Below are positions 15,555 to 24,766 of a stretch of 64,000 nt of DNA, one piece after another. The translations under genes and the position numbers were made by a program. A model generated the notes under the pieces. It had not been told where the DNA came from and ran no database searches. It was given only the letters and a program-made list of their open reading frames with translations. Origin of the DNA: Phycisphaerales bacterium (lineage in GTDB: Bacteria; Planctomycetota; UBA1135; UBA2386); the NCBI GenBank assembly GCA_020247305.1, contig JADCJE010000066.1, positions 1 to 64,000 on the forward strand. Direction: 5' to 3'. The stretch's first letter is position 1. Every line of letters starts with the position of its first letter.

Positions 15555-16576
15555 CCGCTCCCGCCAACCGTTGGAAGCTCGGCCTCCTCGTCGTCACCGG
15601 CTGCGCCGCCGGACTCGCCGTGCTGACCTGGGTCGGCGTCCGCGAGTTGCGCAAGGAGTCGCACGCCGTGCACGCCTACTTCGACGAGGCGGTCACCGGC
15701 CTCGAGGAAGGTTCGCCCGTGAAGTACCGCGGCGTCACGGTCGGCGTCGTCGACGACATCGGCGCCGCGCCGGACCGCCGCCACCTCGAAGTGCGCTTCG
15801 CCCTCTACGACGACAAGCTCGCGCGGCTCGGCATCGACGTCGACCGCCTGGACGAGAGCAGTCCGAACGCGCTGGCGCTGCGCGCGCAGATCGTCATGTC
15901 ATGGGTGACCGGCACGTCGTTCGTCCAGGTCGACTACTTCCCCGACCCGCCGTCCGGCTCGCAGAACCTGCCGTTCCGCACGGTCGGCGAGAAGCGCGTG
16001 CTGCTGACCGTGCCCAGCACCGCCAAGAGCCTCGAGGACGCGAGCCGCGACGTGCTGCGCGTGCTCCCCGACATGGCGCGGTCCGCGAACGAGCTGGTCA
16101 GCCTGCTGCGCAGCGAGCTGCAGGGCGTGCGCCTGCCCGAGGTGTCGCGCCAGCTGCAGGAACTGCTGCAGCGCACCAACCGCCTGCTCGACGACTTCGA
16201 GAAGCGCGGCGTCGTCACCGAGGGGCTCGCGGCGATCGCTTCGTGGCAGAAGGCGGGGGCGGCCGTGGCCGACGCCGCAGGCAGCGTGCGCGACGAGCAG
16301 AGCCCGGTCGGGCAGACGCTCGGCGACGTGCGCAAGCTGATCGCGCGACTCGACGGCGAGGTCGCGGCGGTGCGCGCGGCCGACACTGCGGCCGCGCTGC
16401 GCGGCGCGTCGGCGGCCGCGTCGTCGCTTTCGGTCGAAGTGCAGGGCGAGCTGGGCCAACTGCGGCGCACGTTGGTGGCGATCGAACAACTCATGGCGAT
16501 GCTCGAACGCGATCCTGGCGCGCTGTTGCGCGGCCGGAGCGCGGGCAGTTCGCCGTTGCAGGAGCAGAAGCGATGA
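15551..16576 (+). CDS. mlaD: MlaD/MCE-domain substrate-binding protein
   Basis: 341 aa: one N-terminal membrane anchor (LGLLVVTGCAAGLAVLTWVGV), an MCE domain at about 38-120 (AYFDEAVTGLEEGSPVKYRGVTVGVVDDI), then a long helical region to the C-terminus (VSRQLQELLQRTNRLLDDF and others). MCE proteins oligomerise in the periplasm and bind lipid between the membranes. The extended helical tail resembles PqiB/YebT- or Mce-type tunnels more than short E. coli MlaD (about 183 aa). It overlaps mlaF and the following lipoprotein gene by 4 nt at each end. Confidence 0.92.
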   Translation: MTAPANRWKLGLLVVTGCAAGLAVLTWVGVRELRKESHAVHAYFDEAVTGLEEGSPVKYRGVTVGVVDDIGAAPDRRHLEVRFALYDDKLARLGIDVDRLDESSPNALALRAQIVMSWVTGTSFVQVDYFPDPPSGSQNLPFRTVGEKRVLLTVPSTAKSLEDASRDVLRVLPDMARSANELVSLLRSELQGVRLPEVSRQLQELLQRTNRLLDDFEKRGVVTEGLAAIASWQKAGAAVADAAGSVRDEQSPVGQTLGDVRKLIARLDGEVAAVRAADTAAALRGASAAASSLSVEVQGELGQLRRTLVAIEQLMAMLERDPGALLRGRSAGSSPLQEQKR

Positions 16577-17097
16577 ACGCATTCCGTCCGGTCCGCGGCC
16601 TCGTCGCCGCGCTCTCGTGCGCCGCGCTGGCGGCCTGCCTGTCCTCGTCGCCGGCGCTGCCGCCGGTGCGCTGGTTCGATCCGCTGCCGGCCGCCACCGG
16701 CGCCCTCGCCGTGCCGCCCGCGCCGGTGCGCGCGACCGCCGCGCCGCACCTGCGGCAGCCGTTCGCGGTGCGCGTCAGCGCGCGCGAGTTCGCGCTCGAC
16801 GCCGGCCACCAGTGGGTCGACGAGCCGGCGACGCTGTGCGCCGCGCTGGTTGGCCGCGCGCTCGCCGGCCGCGAATTCGCCGCGGCGCCGTCGATCCAGG
16901 TCGATGCGTTCGAACTCGACGTCACCGCAGCACCGCGGGCGCACGTACGCATCGTCTTCGTCGGCAACGCCCCGGCGGGCGCGCCGGCGGTCGTCGATGC
17001 CTGGGCGGCCGCCGCGGATCGCTCGCCGACGGCGTGCGCCGAGGCGATGGCGCAGGCGCTGGCCGCAGCCGCGGCGCAACTGGCGCCGGCGCGCTGA
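16573..17097 (+). CDS. ABC-transport auxiliary lipoprotein (PqiC-like)
   Basis: 174 aa from ATG 16573. The signal ends in the lipobox LAAC (C22). The remainder has a beta/alpha layout with FAVRVSAREFALDAGHQWVDEPATL and SIQVDAFELDV, matching the ABC_trans_aux/PqiC lipoproteins that accompany MCE transporters and contact the MCE tunnel at the outer membrane. It is the last gene of the mla operon. The downstream gap 17098-17223 separates convergent genes and shows no clear hairpin with a T-tract. Confidence 0.8.
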   Translation: MNAFRPVRGLVAALSCAALAACLSSSPALPPVRWFDPLPAATGALAVPPAPVRATAAPHLRQPFAVRVSAREFALDAGHQWVDEPATLCAALVGRALAGREFAAAPSIQVDAFELDVTAAPRAHVRIVFVGNAPAGAPAVVDAWAAAADRSPTACAEAMAQALAAAAAQLAPAR

Positions 17098-17223
17098 GCG
17101 AGCGTCAGGAAGCCGTGGTGCGGGCCAACAGGCAACCCCGGTGGCCGCCAGTTCGGCCAAGCAGGGCCTGAGAGACCGGTCAGCTCCCAGGCTGCGACCC
17201 TCGGCGCATGCCGCAGCCGCCCT

Positions 17224-18687
17224 TCAGTCGATGCGCAGCGCCTCGGCGAGCACGGCCGGGGTCGCCGGGTGAGTCGGCGCCGTCAGGACCCGGCCCGCGC
17301 GGCATGCGGCGAGCGCCACCCGCGGCGGCGCAGCGCCGGGGGATCCGACCAGCGCGGCGGTGACGGCCGTGAGCGCGCCATCGGCATCCGCCTGCAGCAG
17401 CGCGGCCCAGCGCTTGGGGTCGTTGGCAGGCGACGCGTCGAGCGGGAACCGCTTCGACAGCGGCGTCGGCTCGCGCTCGGCCGCAACCAGCGCGGCGGCG
17501 AGCTTCGGCAGCAAGCGTTCGTCGCGGCAAAGCCGGAACAACTCGCGCAGCAGCAGCGCGCCGGCTTCCGGTTCGGCCCGCGCCAGCAGGGTCGCGGCGG
17601 CGGCGCGCAGCGACCACGGCCGGTCGCCGTCGGTGGCGAGCGCGCGGCAGCGGGCGAGCAGTTCCGCCGGCGGCGGCGCGTCGAACGCCGACAACAGCGC
17701 TTCGGCGCGGGCGGCGTCGCGTTCTTCGGCGATCAGCGGCGCGGCGGCGCGCAGCATGCCTATGCCGCCGAGGCGGCGCAGGCACAGCAGGCCCTGCCGC
17801 GCCTCCGCGGCCGTGCCGGTGCGCACGGCGCGCACAGCGAGGTCGAGTGCGGGCAGGTGGTGGACGCGCGCCAGCGCCGCCAACGCCGCCGCGCGCGCAT
17901 GGGCGTCGGCGTCATGGGTGGCTGCGTCGGCGACCGCGGCGAGCAGCGCGCCCGCGAGCGGCACTTCGCCAGCCTCGGCGAGCGCGGCCAGCGCCGCGGC
18001 GCGCTCTGCCGCGCCGCCGCGCAGGAGCAGCCGCCGCAGCGGCTTGTCGTCGAAGGAACGGTCGTGGCGCACGACCCGCGCGGCGAGCAGGGCGCGCACG
18101 TCGGGGTCGCGGTTGGCGTCGTCGTCGAGCATCTGCCGCAGGGCCGCGGTGGCCGTCGGCGACGGATCGCGCTGCATGCCGAGCAGCAAGGCGATGACGA
18201 GGTCGCGGTTGCGCTTCCAGCTGCCGTGCAGGTTGGCGGCCAGCAGCGCCGCGATCGCCGAGTCGGCCGCCGGCCCGGAGGCGAGGCCGAGGGCGTACGC
18301 GGCGACGACGCGGTCGTCGGCTTCCCCTTCGGCCGCCATGCGGGCGAGCGCCGCGACCGCGGTCGGCGTGCGGCACAAACCGAGCGCGATGCGGCCGCGC
18401 AGGCGCGCGGCACGGGTCGGATCGGAGGCCAGCGCCAACAACCGGGCTTCGAGCGCCGGCGTGGCATCGGCGGCGACGAGCATCGCCGCTTCGCCGCGCG
18501 CGATCGGGTCGGCGCTGTCGAGGTGGGCGGCAGCGGCGCGCAGGGCCGGGTCCGCCGGCAGCGGCGCCTGGGCGCAAACGCCGGCGACGGCGAGCGCGAT
18601 CGCACACGCGAGCCGGGTCCCGGCATGGCGCCAGCCCTGGCGACGTGGCGCGGTCGAGCGGTCATCGTTCCCAAGCTGCGTTGGCAT
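17224..18687 (-). CDS. exported HEAT-like repeat protein
   Basis: 487 aa, Ala/Leu/Arg-rich, with a likely signal peptide around RLACAIALAVAGVCAQAP. The rest is helical pairs of about 30-35 residues (for example RGRIALGLCRTPTAVAALARMAAEG, AERAAALAALAEAGEVPLAGALLAAV), the HEAT/armadillo-like pattern common in exported planctomycete proteins. No catalytic motif is visible. The ATG at 18687 lies close to the -10 of the divergent larC promoter, so a start further inside is possible. Function unknown; probably a binding scaffold. Confidence 0.7.
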   Translation of the reverse strand: MPTQLGNDDRSTAPRRQGWRHAGTRLACAIALAVAGVCAQAPLPADPALRAAAAHLDSADPIARGEAAMLVAADATPALEARLLALASDPTRAARLRGRIALGLCRTPTAVAALARMAAEGEADDRVVAAYALGLASGPAADSAIAALLAANLHGSWKRNRDLVIALLLGMQRDPSPTATAALRQMLDDDANRDPDVRALLAARVVRHDRSFDDKPLRRLLLRGGAAERAAALAALAEAGEVPLAGALLAAVADAATHDADAHARAAALAALARVHHLPALDLAVRAVRTGTAAEARQGLLCLRRLGGIGMLRAAAPLIAEERDAARAEALLSAFDAPPPAELLARCRALATDGDRPWSLRAAAATLLARAEPEAGALLLRELFRLCRDERLLPKLAAALVAAEREPTPLSKRFPLDASPANDPKRWAALLQADADGALTAVTAALVGSPGAAPPRVALAACRAGRVLTAPTHPATPAVLAEALRID

Positions 18688-18697
18688 CGCGTACTAT
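18668..18697 (+). promoter_or_regulatory. candidate sigma-70 promoter for larC
   Basis: TTCCCA (18668-18673) and TACTAT (18692-18697) are separated by 18 nt. The -10 is AT-rich against a GC-rich background and lies about 84 nt before the larC ATG. The -35 is weak. Confidence 0.4.
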
Positions 18698-18780
18698 GCT
18701 CCGGCGCCGCATTTCGCCCGGGACGGACCCGGGACGTACACGGCGCGCTCGATCGTACCAGCAAACGCCGTTCCCCAGCG

Positions 18781-19998
18781 ATGCGCGCCGCCGTCTTCGA
18801 TGCCTTCTCCGGCGTGGCCGGCGACATGTGGGTGGGGGCGCTGCTCGACGCCGGGGTGCCCCTGGCGCCGCTCGCTGCGGCGGTGCGCTCGCTGCAGTTG
18901 CCCGGCGTGGCGATCCGGGCGGCGAAGGTGCTGCGCGCCGGCCTGAGCGGCACGCACTTCGTCGTCGACCTGCCCGGCGCGGCGGGCAGCGCGGTCGCGT
19001 TCGCGCCGGCGCTGGCGACGAAGCTGGCGGTGGCGGCGGCGCCAGGGCACGTGCACCGCCGGCTCGCCGACATCGAGCGCATCGTCGCGCGCGCCGAACT
19101 GCCGCCGCCGGTCCTCGCCGACGCGCTGGCCGTCTACCGCGCGATCGGCGAGGTCGAGGCGGCGGCGCACGGCGTCGGCATCGACGAGGTGCACTTCCAC
19201 GAGGTCGGCGCCGAGGACACCATCGTCGACGTCGTCTGCGCCTGCTACGCCACGCACCTGCTGCAGGTCGACGAGATCCACTGCCACGGCCTTGCGCTCG
19301 GCAGCGGCACGATCCACGCCGAGCACGGCCTGCTGCCGGTGCCTGCGCCCGCGACCGCGGCGCTGCTGCGCGGCGTGCCGGCGCGGCGCGGCGGTCCGCG
19401 CGGCGAACGCACGACGCCGACGGGCGCGGCGCTGCTGCGCGTGCTGTGCGACCGCTTCGACGAGCCGCTGACGTTCACCGCCGAGGCGATCGGCTATGGC
19501 GCCGGCACGCGCGACGACGCCGAATTGCCGAACCTGCTGCGGGTGACCGTCGGCACGGTCGCGCCGGCGACGTCGATCGGCGAGCTGTGCGAACTGCAGT
19601 GCCACGTCGACACCGCCACCGGCGAGCAGGTCGGCTGGCTGCTCGACGCGCTGCTGGCGCGCGGCGCGACCGACGCGTTCGCCACCGCGGTCACGATGAA
19701 GAAGGGCCGCACCGGCGTGCTGCTGACCGTGCTGTGCGACGACGCACGGGCGCGGCCGCTGGAGCAGTTCCTGTTGGAGGAGGCCGGCACGCTCGGCGTG
19801 CGGCGCCATCGCGTGCAGCGCACGGTGCTGGAGCGCTGGCAGGAGTCGCGGGCGACGGCGTTCGGCGCGGTGCGCTTCAAGTGCGCGCGCTTGCCGAGCG
19901 GCGCGGTCGTGGCGCGGCCCGAAGACGACGAACTGCGGCGCATCTGCGCCGAGCACGCGCTGGGCCGGGCCGAGGCGCTGCGGCGGTTGTCGCCGTGA
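18781..19998 (+). CDS. larC: LarC-type nickel-pincer cofactor biosynthesis protein
   Basis: 405 aa from ATG 18781. The N-terminal FDAFSGVAGDMWVGALLDAGVP and VHFHEVGAEDTIVDVV, plus ERTTPTGAALLRVL, are diagnostic of LarC (formerly DUF111). LarC is the CTP-dependent cyclometallase that inserts nickel into the pyridinium-dithiocarboxylic mononucleotide cofactor of lactate racemase-type enzymes. The chain appears complete in one frame. No larA, larB or larE is in the window, so its client enzyme is elsewhere. Confidence 0.93.
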   Translation: MRAAVFDAFSGVAGDMWVGALLDAGVPLAPLAAAVRSLQLPGVAIRAAKVLRAGLSGTHFVVDLPGAAGSAVAFAPALATKLAVAAAPGHVHRRLADIERIVARAELPPPVLADALAVYRAIGEVEAAAHGVGIDEVHFHEVGAEDTIVDVVCACYATHLLQVDEIHCHGLALGSGTIHAEHGLLPVPAPATAALLRGVPARRGGPRGERTTPTGAALLRVLCDRFDEPLTFTAEAIGYGAGTRDDAELPNLLRVTVGTVAPATSIGELCELQCHVDTATGEQVGWLLDALLARGATDAFATAVTMKKGRTGVLLTVLCDDARARPLEQFLLEEAGTLGVRRHRVQRTVLERWQESRATAFGAVRFKCARLPSGAVVARPEDDELRRICAEHALGRAEALRRLSP

Positions 19999-20077
19999 GT
20001 CCGGCGCGCGGGCCAGGCATGCGGCGGCGACCGCAGCCCTTGTCGGCGACGGCGAGGCAGCGCATCCTGCCGGGGCG

Positions 20078-20578
20078 ATGAAGCCAGCCGCCGCCCTTGC
20101 CTTCGCCGTCGCGGCCGCAATGGCATGGCGGGCGGGCGCGACCTTGCTCATGGAAGCGCGCCGGCTCGCGGCGTCCGACCAACCGGCGTGGTCGCAGCGG
20201 CTGCTCGCGTCGACCGATGCGCGCATCGCCCGGGCGCTCGGCGCCGACGCGGCGATCCTGGCCGCGCTGCAGGCCGCCGCGCCGCGGCCCGCGCTGGTCG
20301 TCGTGGCGTCGCCGACCGCCGATCTCGCCACCCTGACGCCGGAGCGCTTCGAGGCGATCAACCGGCGCAACGGGTTGATCGTGCAACTGCAGAACCTCGC
20401 CTACCCCGATCCGTGGTTGCAGTCGGTGACCGATCCCTACGGCGTCGCCGCCGGGCTGCGGGCGGCGGGGCGCGATGCACGCGTGTTGCAGTTGCCGGGC
20501 GACCCGGCGCCGCGCGAGGCCGAGGCGTGGCGCGCGCAGGCGCTCGCCGACGGCGCCGTGCTGTGGAGCCTGCCGTGA
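20078..20578 (+). CDS. small exported or membrane-anchored protein of unknown function
   Basis: 166 aa with an N-terminal hydrophobic stretch (ALAFAVAAAMAWRAGATLLM) that could be a signal or anchor. The body holds ALVVVASPTADLATLTPERFEAINRRNG and a Pro-rich end; no family is recognised. Its stop overlaps the GTG start of the following membrane protein (GTGA). The pair may work together, the small protein perhaps as an extracytoplasmic partner. Confidence 0.65.
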   Translation: MKPAAALAFAVAAAMAWRAGATLLMEARRLAASDQPAWSQRLLASTDARIARALGADAAILAALQAAAPRPALVVVASPTADLATLTPERFEAINRRNGLIVQLQNLAYPDPWLQSVTDPYGVAAGLRAAGRDARVLQLPGDPAPREAEAWRAQALADGAVLWSLP

Positions 20579-21945
20579 CGGCGCTGGCGACGTTCGCGTG
20601 GGTGCTCGGCGTCGCGGTGGCAGCGCCGGCGGTGTTCGGTCGCGGCGTGCTGCTCGCCGCGGTCGGCGGCGGCATCGCGCCAGCCGTGGCCTGGGGTCAT
20701 GGGTACCTGCTCGGCCAATGCCTGCTGGCACCGGTGACGCTGCTGCAGGCGCGCCTCGACTGGCCCGTGCACGGCGCCATCGCGCCGTTGGTGGCCGCCG
20801 CGCTCGGGGTCGCCCTCGCGCGGCGGGCGGCGCGCGCCGTCGCGTCGCCGAGCGCTGGCGGCATGACGTGGACGCTCGGCGTGGCGATCGCGTTGTTCGT
20901 CGAGCGCTGCCTCGCGGCGGCTGCCGACCCGATCCGGGTCAGCGACGAAGCCATGAATTGGGCGTCGAAGGCGAAGGTCCTGTTCGCTGGCCCGTGGGCG
21001 GGCATCGGCGAGCCGTTGGCGCACTTCGTCAGCCACGCCGACTATCCGCTGCTCGATCCGCTGGTCCAGATGCAGGCCTTCGCGGCCGCCGGCCGCGTGC
21101 TGCACTGGGAGAACCGGGCGCCGGTGCAGGCGTTCGGCGTCGCGCTGTTGCTGCTGGTCGGCGCTGCGCTCGCCGGGCGCGCGCGGCCGGCGGTGGCCTG
21201 CGCCACGCTGCTGGCCTTGCTCGGCACGCGCTTGCCCGGTTACGGCTGCACGGCCTACGCGGACGTGATGCTCGCCGCGTGCGCATTCGCCGCCTTCGAC
21301 GCCCTGGCGCGGGCGCGCGATGGGGCAGGCCGCGGCTGGTGGCCGGTCGCCTGCGTGCTGCTCGCCGGCGCCGTGGCGACCAAGCAGGAAGGGTTGCTCG
21401 TCGCCGGCGCGGCGCTGGCGCCGTTCGCCGCCGAGCGCGCGCTCGCGGGACCGCGGCGGGCGGTCGCAGGCTGGCGGCGCGCGGCGTGGCTGGCCGTGCC
21501 GGCGCTGGCGGCCGCAGGGCAGGCGCGGTTCGTCGCCGCGTACGGGCTCGCCAACGACATGCTCGACGCGCCGGGACGCGCGGGGCTCGCGGCCAGGATC
21601 GTGGCGCAGGCCGGCACGCATGGTCCGAAGGTGCTGGCGCACCACCTCGAATTGCTGCTCGACGGCGCGGCGACCGGATGGTTGCCCCTCGGGTTGTTCG
21701 TCGCCGCGCCGGTGGCCGTGGTCCTGCGCGGGCGCGATGTCTTCGCCGGCGTCGGCGCGCATGCCTGCTGCGCCTGCGCCCTCGCGCTCGCCGCCTACAT
21801 GGCGGTGTTCGTCGGCACCGTGCACGACGTCGCGTGGCACCTCGCCGTCGCCGCCGACCGCACCACGCTGCACGTCCTGCCGATCGCGGCGCTCGGCCTC
21901 GCGGCCGTCGCAGCGCCGCGCGCCGCGGTCACGCGCGGCCCATGA
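20575..21945 (+). CDS. multi-spanning membrane protein, GT-C glycosyltransferase-like
   Basis: 456 aa from GTG 20575 with about 10-12 hydrophobic segments. The layout, with an acidic loop after the early membrane segments (DEAMNWASKAKVLF), ADVMLAACAFAAFDALARARDG and the TKQEGLLVAGAALAPF motif, resembles GT-C polyprenyl-phosphate-sugar-dependent transferases (PMT/ArnT-like). This is a fold-level guess; donor and acceptor are unknown. It converges on efp and its last 17 nt overlap the efp 3' end. Confidence 0.65.
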   Translation: MTALATFAWVLGVAVAAPAVFGRGVLLAAVGGGIAPAVAWGHGYLLGQCLLAPVTLLQARLDWPVHGAIAPLVAAALGVALARRAARAVASPSAGGMTWTLGVAIALFVERCLAAAADPIRVSDEAMNWASKAKVLFAGPWAGIGEPLAHFVSHADYPLLDPLVQMQAFAAAGRVLHWENRAPVQAFGVALLLLVGAALAGRARPAVACATLLALLGTRLPGYGCTAYADVMLAACAFAAFDALARARDGAGRGWWPVACVLLAGAVATKQEGLLVAGAALAPFAAERALAGPRRAVAGWRRAAWLAVPALAAAGQARFVAAYGLANDMLDAPGRAGLAARIVAQAGTHGPKVLAHHLELLLDGAATGWLPLGLFVAAPVAVVLRGRDVFAGVGAHACCACALALAAYMAVFVGTVHDVAWHLAVAADRTTLHVLPIAALGLAAVAAPRAAVTRGP

Positions 21946-22489
21946 ACTCGCCGGTCTCGGTCGAGATCTTCAGCAGCTCGCCGACCTTGATGTGCGCCGG
22001 CACCTTGACCACGAGGCCGGTCGACATCGTCGCCGGCTTCTGCACGGCGCTGACCGTGTCGCCGCGCACGGCGTCCTCGGTCTCCTTGACCTCCAGCGTG
22101 ACGATCGGCGGCAACTGCACCGTCAGCGCCTCGCCGTCGCAGAAGACCACCGTCGCGTTGCTGTTGTCGGTGATGTACTGCATCGACTCGCCGACGACCT
22201 CCGCGCTGAGCACGAACTGCTCGAACGTCTCGTTGTCCATGAACGTGTAGCCGAGCGAGTCCTTGAACAGGTACTGCGCCTCGCGCGAGTCGAGGTACAC
22301 GATGTCGAGCGTGTCGCTCGTCTTCATGCGCACCTCCTTCTGCCGGCCGTTCTTCAGGTTCTTCAGGTAGACGTGGTGGATCGCGCGCAGGTTGCCCGGC
22401 GTCAGGTGGTCGTAGCGGGTGATCTGGTACAGGTCGTTCTCGAAGCGGACGACCATGCCCTTCTTGCATTCGGTGACGCGGATCGCCAT
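21929..22489 (-). CDS. efp: elongation factor P with a non-lysine loop tip
   Basis: 186 aa from ATG 22489 with the three beta-barrel domains of EF-P, which relieves ribosome stalling at consecutive prolines. N-terminal KKGMVVRFENDLYQITRYDHLTPGNLRA aligns with the E. coli KOW domain. The tip Lys34 of E. coli (PGKGQA) corresponds to N33 (PGNLRA), so neither lysylation by EpmA nor Arg rhamnosylation by EarP at this exact position is possible; R35 is two residues on. Domains 2-3 (SAEVVGESMQYI and KVPAHIKVGELLKISTETGEFMGRA) are normal. It overlaps the convergent membrane protein gene by 17 nt. Confidence 0.93.
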   Translation of the reverse strand: MAIRVTECKKGMVVRFENDLYQITRYDHLTPGNLRAIHHVYLKNLKNGRQKEVRMKTSDTLDIVYLDSREAQYLFKDSLGYTFMDNETFEQFVLSAEVVGESMQYITDNSNATVVFCDGEALTVQLPPIVTLEVKETEDAVRGDTVSAVQKPATMSTGLVVKVPAHIKVGELLKISTETGEFMGRA

Positions 22490-22621
22490 GGCAGTCGGTG
22501 CGGAGTCGGGTTCGTGCGTGGTGTTGGGGCCGCGCGGGCGGCCTGAGGGCGAACAGGATAGCGGCGGCGTGGGCGCGCGGCGAGGGTTGCGCGCGGTCGG
22601 CGGCGTCCGTCCAATGCCGCC

Positions 22622-23614
22622 ATGGTGACGCCGCCCTGTTCGTCCGATCGCCGTTGGTTCCTCGCCACTGCCGCCGCGGCCGCCGCTGCCGCCGGCCTGC
22701 CCGGCTTCCTGCGCGCCGCAGCGCCCATGGCACGGCGCGCGCCGCTGTTCGAGATCAGCCTCGCGCAGTGGTCGCTGCACCGGACGCTGCGCGGCAAGGA
22801 ACTCGACAACCTCGACTTCCCGAAGAAGGCGCGCGCGCTCGGCATCGGCGCGGTCGAGTACGTCAACCAGTTCTTCGCCGACAAGGCGCGCGACGAGAAG
22901 TACCTCGCCGAGCTGAAGAACCGCTGCGACGGCGAGGGCGTGAAGAGCCTGCTGATCATGTGCGACGGCGAGGGCGCGCTCGGCGACCCCGACGAGAAGC
23001 GCCGCACGCAGGCGGTCGAGAACCACCACCGCTGGGTCGAGGCCGCCAAGTTCCTCGGCTGCCACTCGATCCGCGTCAACGCGCAGAGCCGCGGCACGTG
23101 GGAGGAGCAGCGGAAGCTCGCCGCCGACGGCCTGCGCCGCCTGTCGGAGTTCGGCGACAAGCACGGCATCTTCGTCATCGTCGAGAACCACGGCGGCCTG
23201 TCCAGCAACGGCAAGTGGCTGGCGGAGACGCTGAAGGCCGCCGACCACCCGCGCTGCGGCGCGCTGCCGGACTTCGGCAACTTCCGCGTCAGCGACAAGG
23301 AGCTCTACGACCGCTACCAGGGCGTCGACGAGCTGATGCCGTTCGCCAAGGGGGTCAGCGCCAAGAGCCACGACTTCGACGACGCCGGCAACGAGGTCCA
23401 CACCGACTACGCGCGCATGCTGGAGATCGTCGTCGGCAAGCACGGCTGGCGCGGCCACATCGGCATCGAGTACGAGGGCGGCAAGCTGGCCGAGGACGCG
23501 GGCATCGCGGCGACGAAGGCGCTGCTGGAGCGCGTGCGCGCGGCCATGCAGACGGCGATGGACGCCAAGGCCACGAAGGACGCCAAGGCCGGCAGCGGCG
23601 AGGGCGGCAAGTGA
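22622..23614 (+). CDS. exported sugar phosphate isomerase/epimerase-like TIM-barrel protein
   Basis: 330 aa. The N-terminus [22 protein letters not shown] looks like a Tat signal (twin Arg then a hydrophobic run). The body is a xylose-isomerase-like/AP-endonuclease-2 TIM barrel: [58 protein letters not shown] and [14 protein letters not shown] carry the expected Glu/His/Asp metal ligands. Such Tat-exported isomerases are abundant in Planctomycetota and Bacteroidota; the substrate is unknown. Its stop overlaps the aminotransferase start (GTGA). Confidence 0.88.
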   Translation: MVTPPCSSDRRWFLATAAAAAAAAGLPGFLRAAAPMARRAPLFEISLAQWSLHRTLRGKELDNLDFPKKARALGIGAVEYVNQFFADKARDEKYLAELKNRCDGEGVKSLLIMCDGEGALGDPDEKRRTQAVENHHRWVEAAKFLGCHSIRVNAQSRGTWEEQRKLAADGLRRLSEFGDKHGIFVIVENHGGLSSNGKWLAETLKAADHPRCGALPDFGNFRVSDKELYDRYQGVDELMPFAKGVSAKSHDFDDAGNEVHTDYARMLEIVVGKHGWRGHIGIEYEGGKLAEDAGIAATKALLERVRAAMQTAMDAKATKDAKAGSGEGGK

Positions 23615-24747
23615 ACGAGCGCCTCCGCAAGCTGCCGACGTACCCTATGGAACAGCTCGCCGGCTGGAAGCGGCAGCTGCAACAGGCCGGCAAGTCGGTC
23701 TACGACTTCGGCACGGGCGACCCGCGCGAGCCGACGCCGGCGATCCTGCGCGAGGCGCTCAAGGCCGGCGTCGCGGACGTCTCGCAGTACCCGCCGACCA
23801 AGGGCACCAAGGCGCTGCGCGACGCCGTGGCCGGCTACCTGCGGCGGCGTTTCGACGTCGCCGTCGACGCCGAGACCGAGGTGATGGCGACGCTCGGCAG
23901 CAAGGAGTGCCTGTTCCACCTGCCGATGACGTTCGTGCAGGTGCCGAGCGACAAGGACCTCGTGCTGTACGGCGAGCCGGCGTATCCGGTCTACGAGATC
24001 GGCGCGTTGTTCGCCGAGGCGTGGACGTACGCCGCCCAGCTCGGGCTGCACAACGGCTACGCGCTCGACCCCGACGCGCTGCCGGAGTCGGTGCTCAAGC
24101 GCGCTTCGGTGGTGTTCCTCAACTATCCGCACAACCCGACCGGCTTCTGCCTGCCCGATGCGCTCTATCGCCGTTGGGTCGAGGCGCGCGACGAATACGG
24201 CTTCGTGCTGGTCAGCGACGAGTGCTACGTCGACCTCGGGTACGACGGCGTGCAGCCCAAGAGCCTGCTGCAGTTCGGCCGCAAGGGCTGCCTCGTCGTG
24301 CACTCGCTGAGCAAACGCTCGGGCATGACCGGCTACCGCAGCGGCTTCGTCGCCGGCGACGCCGAGCTGATCGCCGCCTACGCTCGCTTCCGCGCCAGCA
24401 TGGGCACGGCGCCGCAGGAGTTCGTGCAGGCGGCGGCGACGCTGGCGTGGGCCGAGCCGAAGCACGTCGAGGAGCGCATCGCGACGTTCGCGCAGAAGCG
24501 CCGCGTGCTGATCGAGATGTGCCGCGAGCGCGGTCTGACGGTGCACGGCAGCGAGGCCGGCCTCTACCTGTGGGTCGAGGTTCCCGCCGGCAGCGACGGC
24601 ATGGGCTACGCGCAGCGGCTGCGTGAACACGGCATCGTCGTCGCGCCGGGGTTGTTCTTCGGCAAGGGCCAGGAGCGCTACATCCGGCTCGCGCTGGTGC
24701 CGTCGATCGACGAGTGCCGGCAGGTCGCCAGGATCTGGCCGAAGTGA
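23611..24747 (+). CDS. dapC: class I/II aminotransferase, succinyldiaminopimelate transaminase-like
   Basis: 378 aa from GTG 23611 (an in-frame ATG lies at 23647, but the N-terminal [15 protein letters not shown] is typical for this subgroup). PLP-binding features: [31 protein letters not shown] and the Schiff-base Lys in [15 protein letters not shown], a form found in DapC-type enzymes that make N-succinyl-LL-diaminopimelate for lysine and peptidoglycan. Other amino-acceptor specificities cannot be excluded. It is coupled to the TIM-barrel gene by a 4-nt overlap, with no obvious metabolic link. Confidence 0.8.
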   Translation: MNERLRKLPTYPMEQLAGWKRQLQQAGKSVYDFGTGDPREPTPAILREALKAGVADVSQYPPTKGTKALRDAVAGYLRRRFDVAVDAETEVMATLGSKECLFHLPMTFVQVPSDKDLVLYGEPAYPVYEIGALFAEAWTYAAQLGLHNGYALDPDALPESVLKRASVVFLNYPHNPTGFCLPDALYRRWVEARDEYGFVLVSDECYVDLGYDGVQPKSLLQFGRKGCLVVHSLSKRSGMTGYRSGFVAGDAELIAAYARFRASMGTAPQEFVQAAATLAWAEPKHVEERIATFAQKRRVLIEMCRERGLTVHGSEAGLYLWVEVPAGSDGMGYAQRLREHGIVVAPGLFFGKGQERYIRLALVPSIDECRQVARIWPK

Positions 24748-24766
24748 CGAGGCCGGCGGCCGCGGT

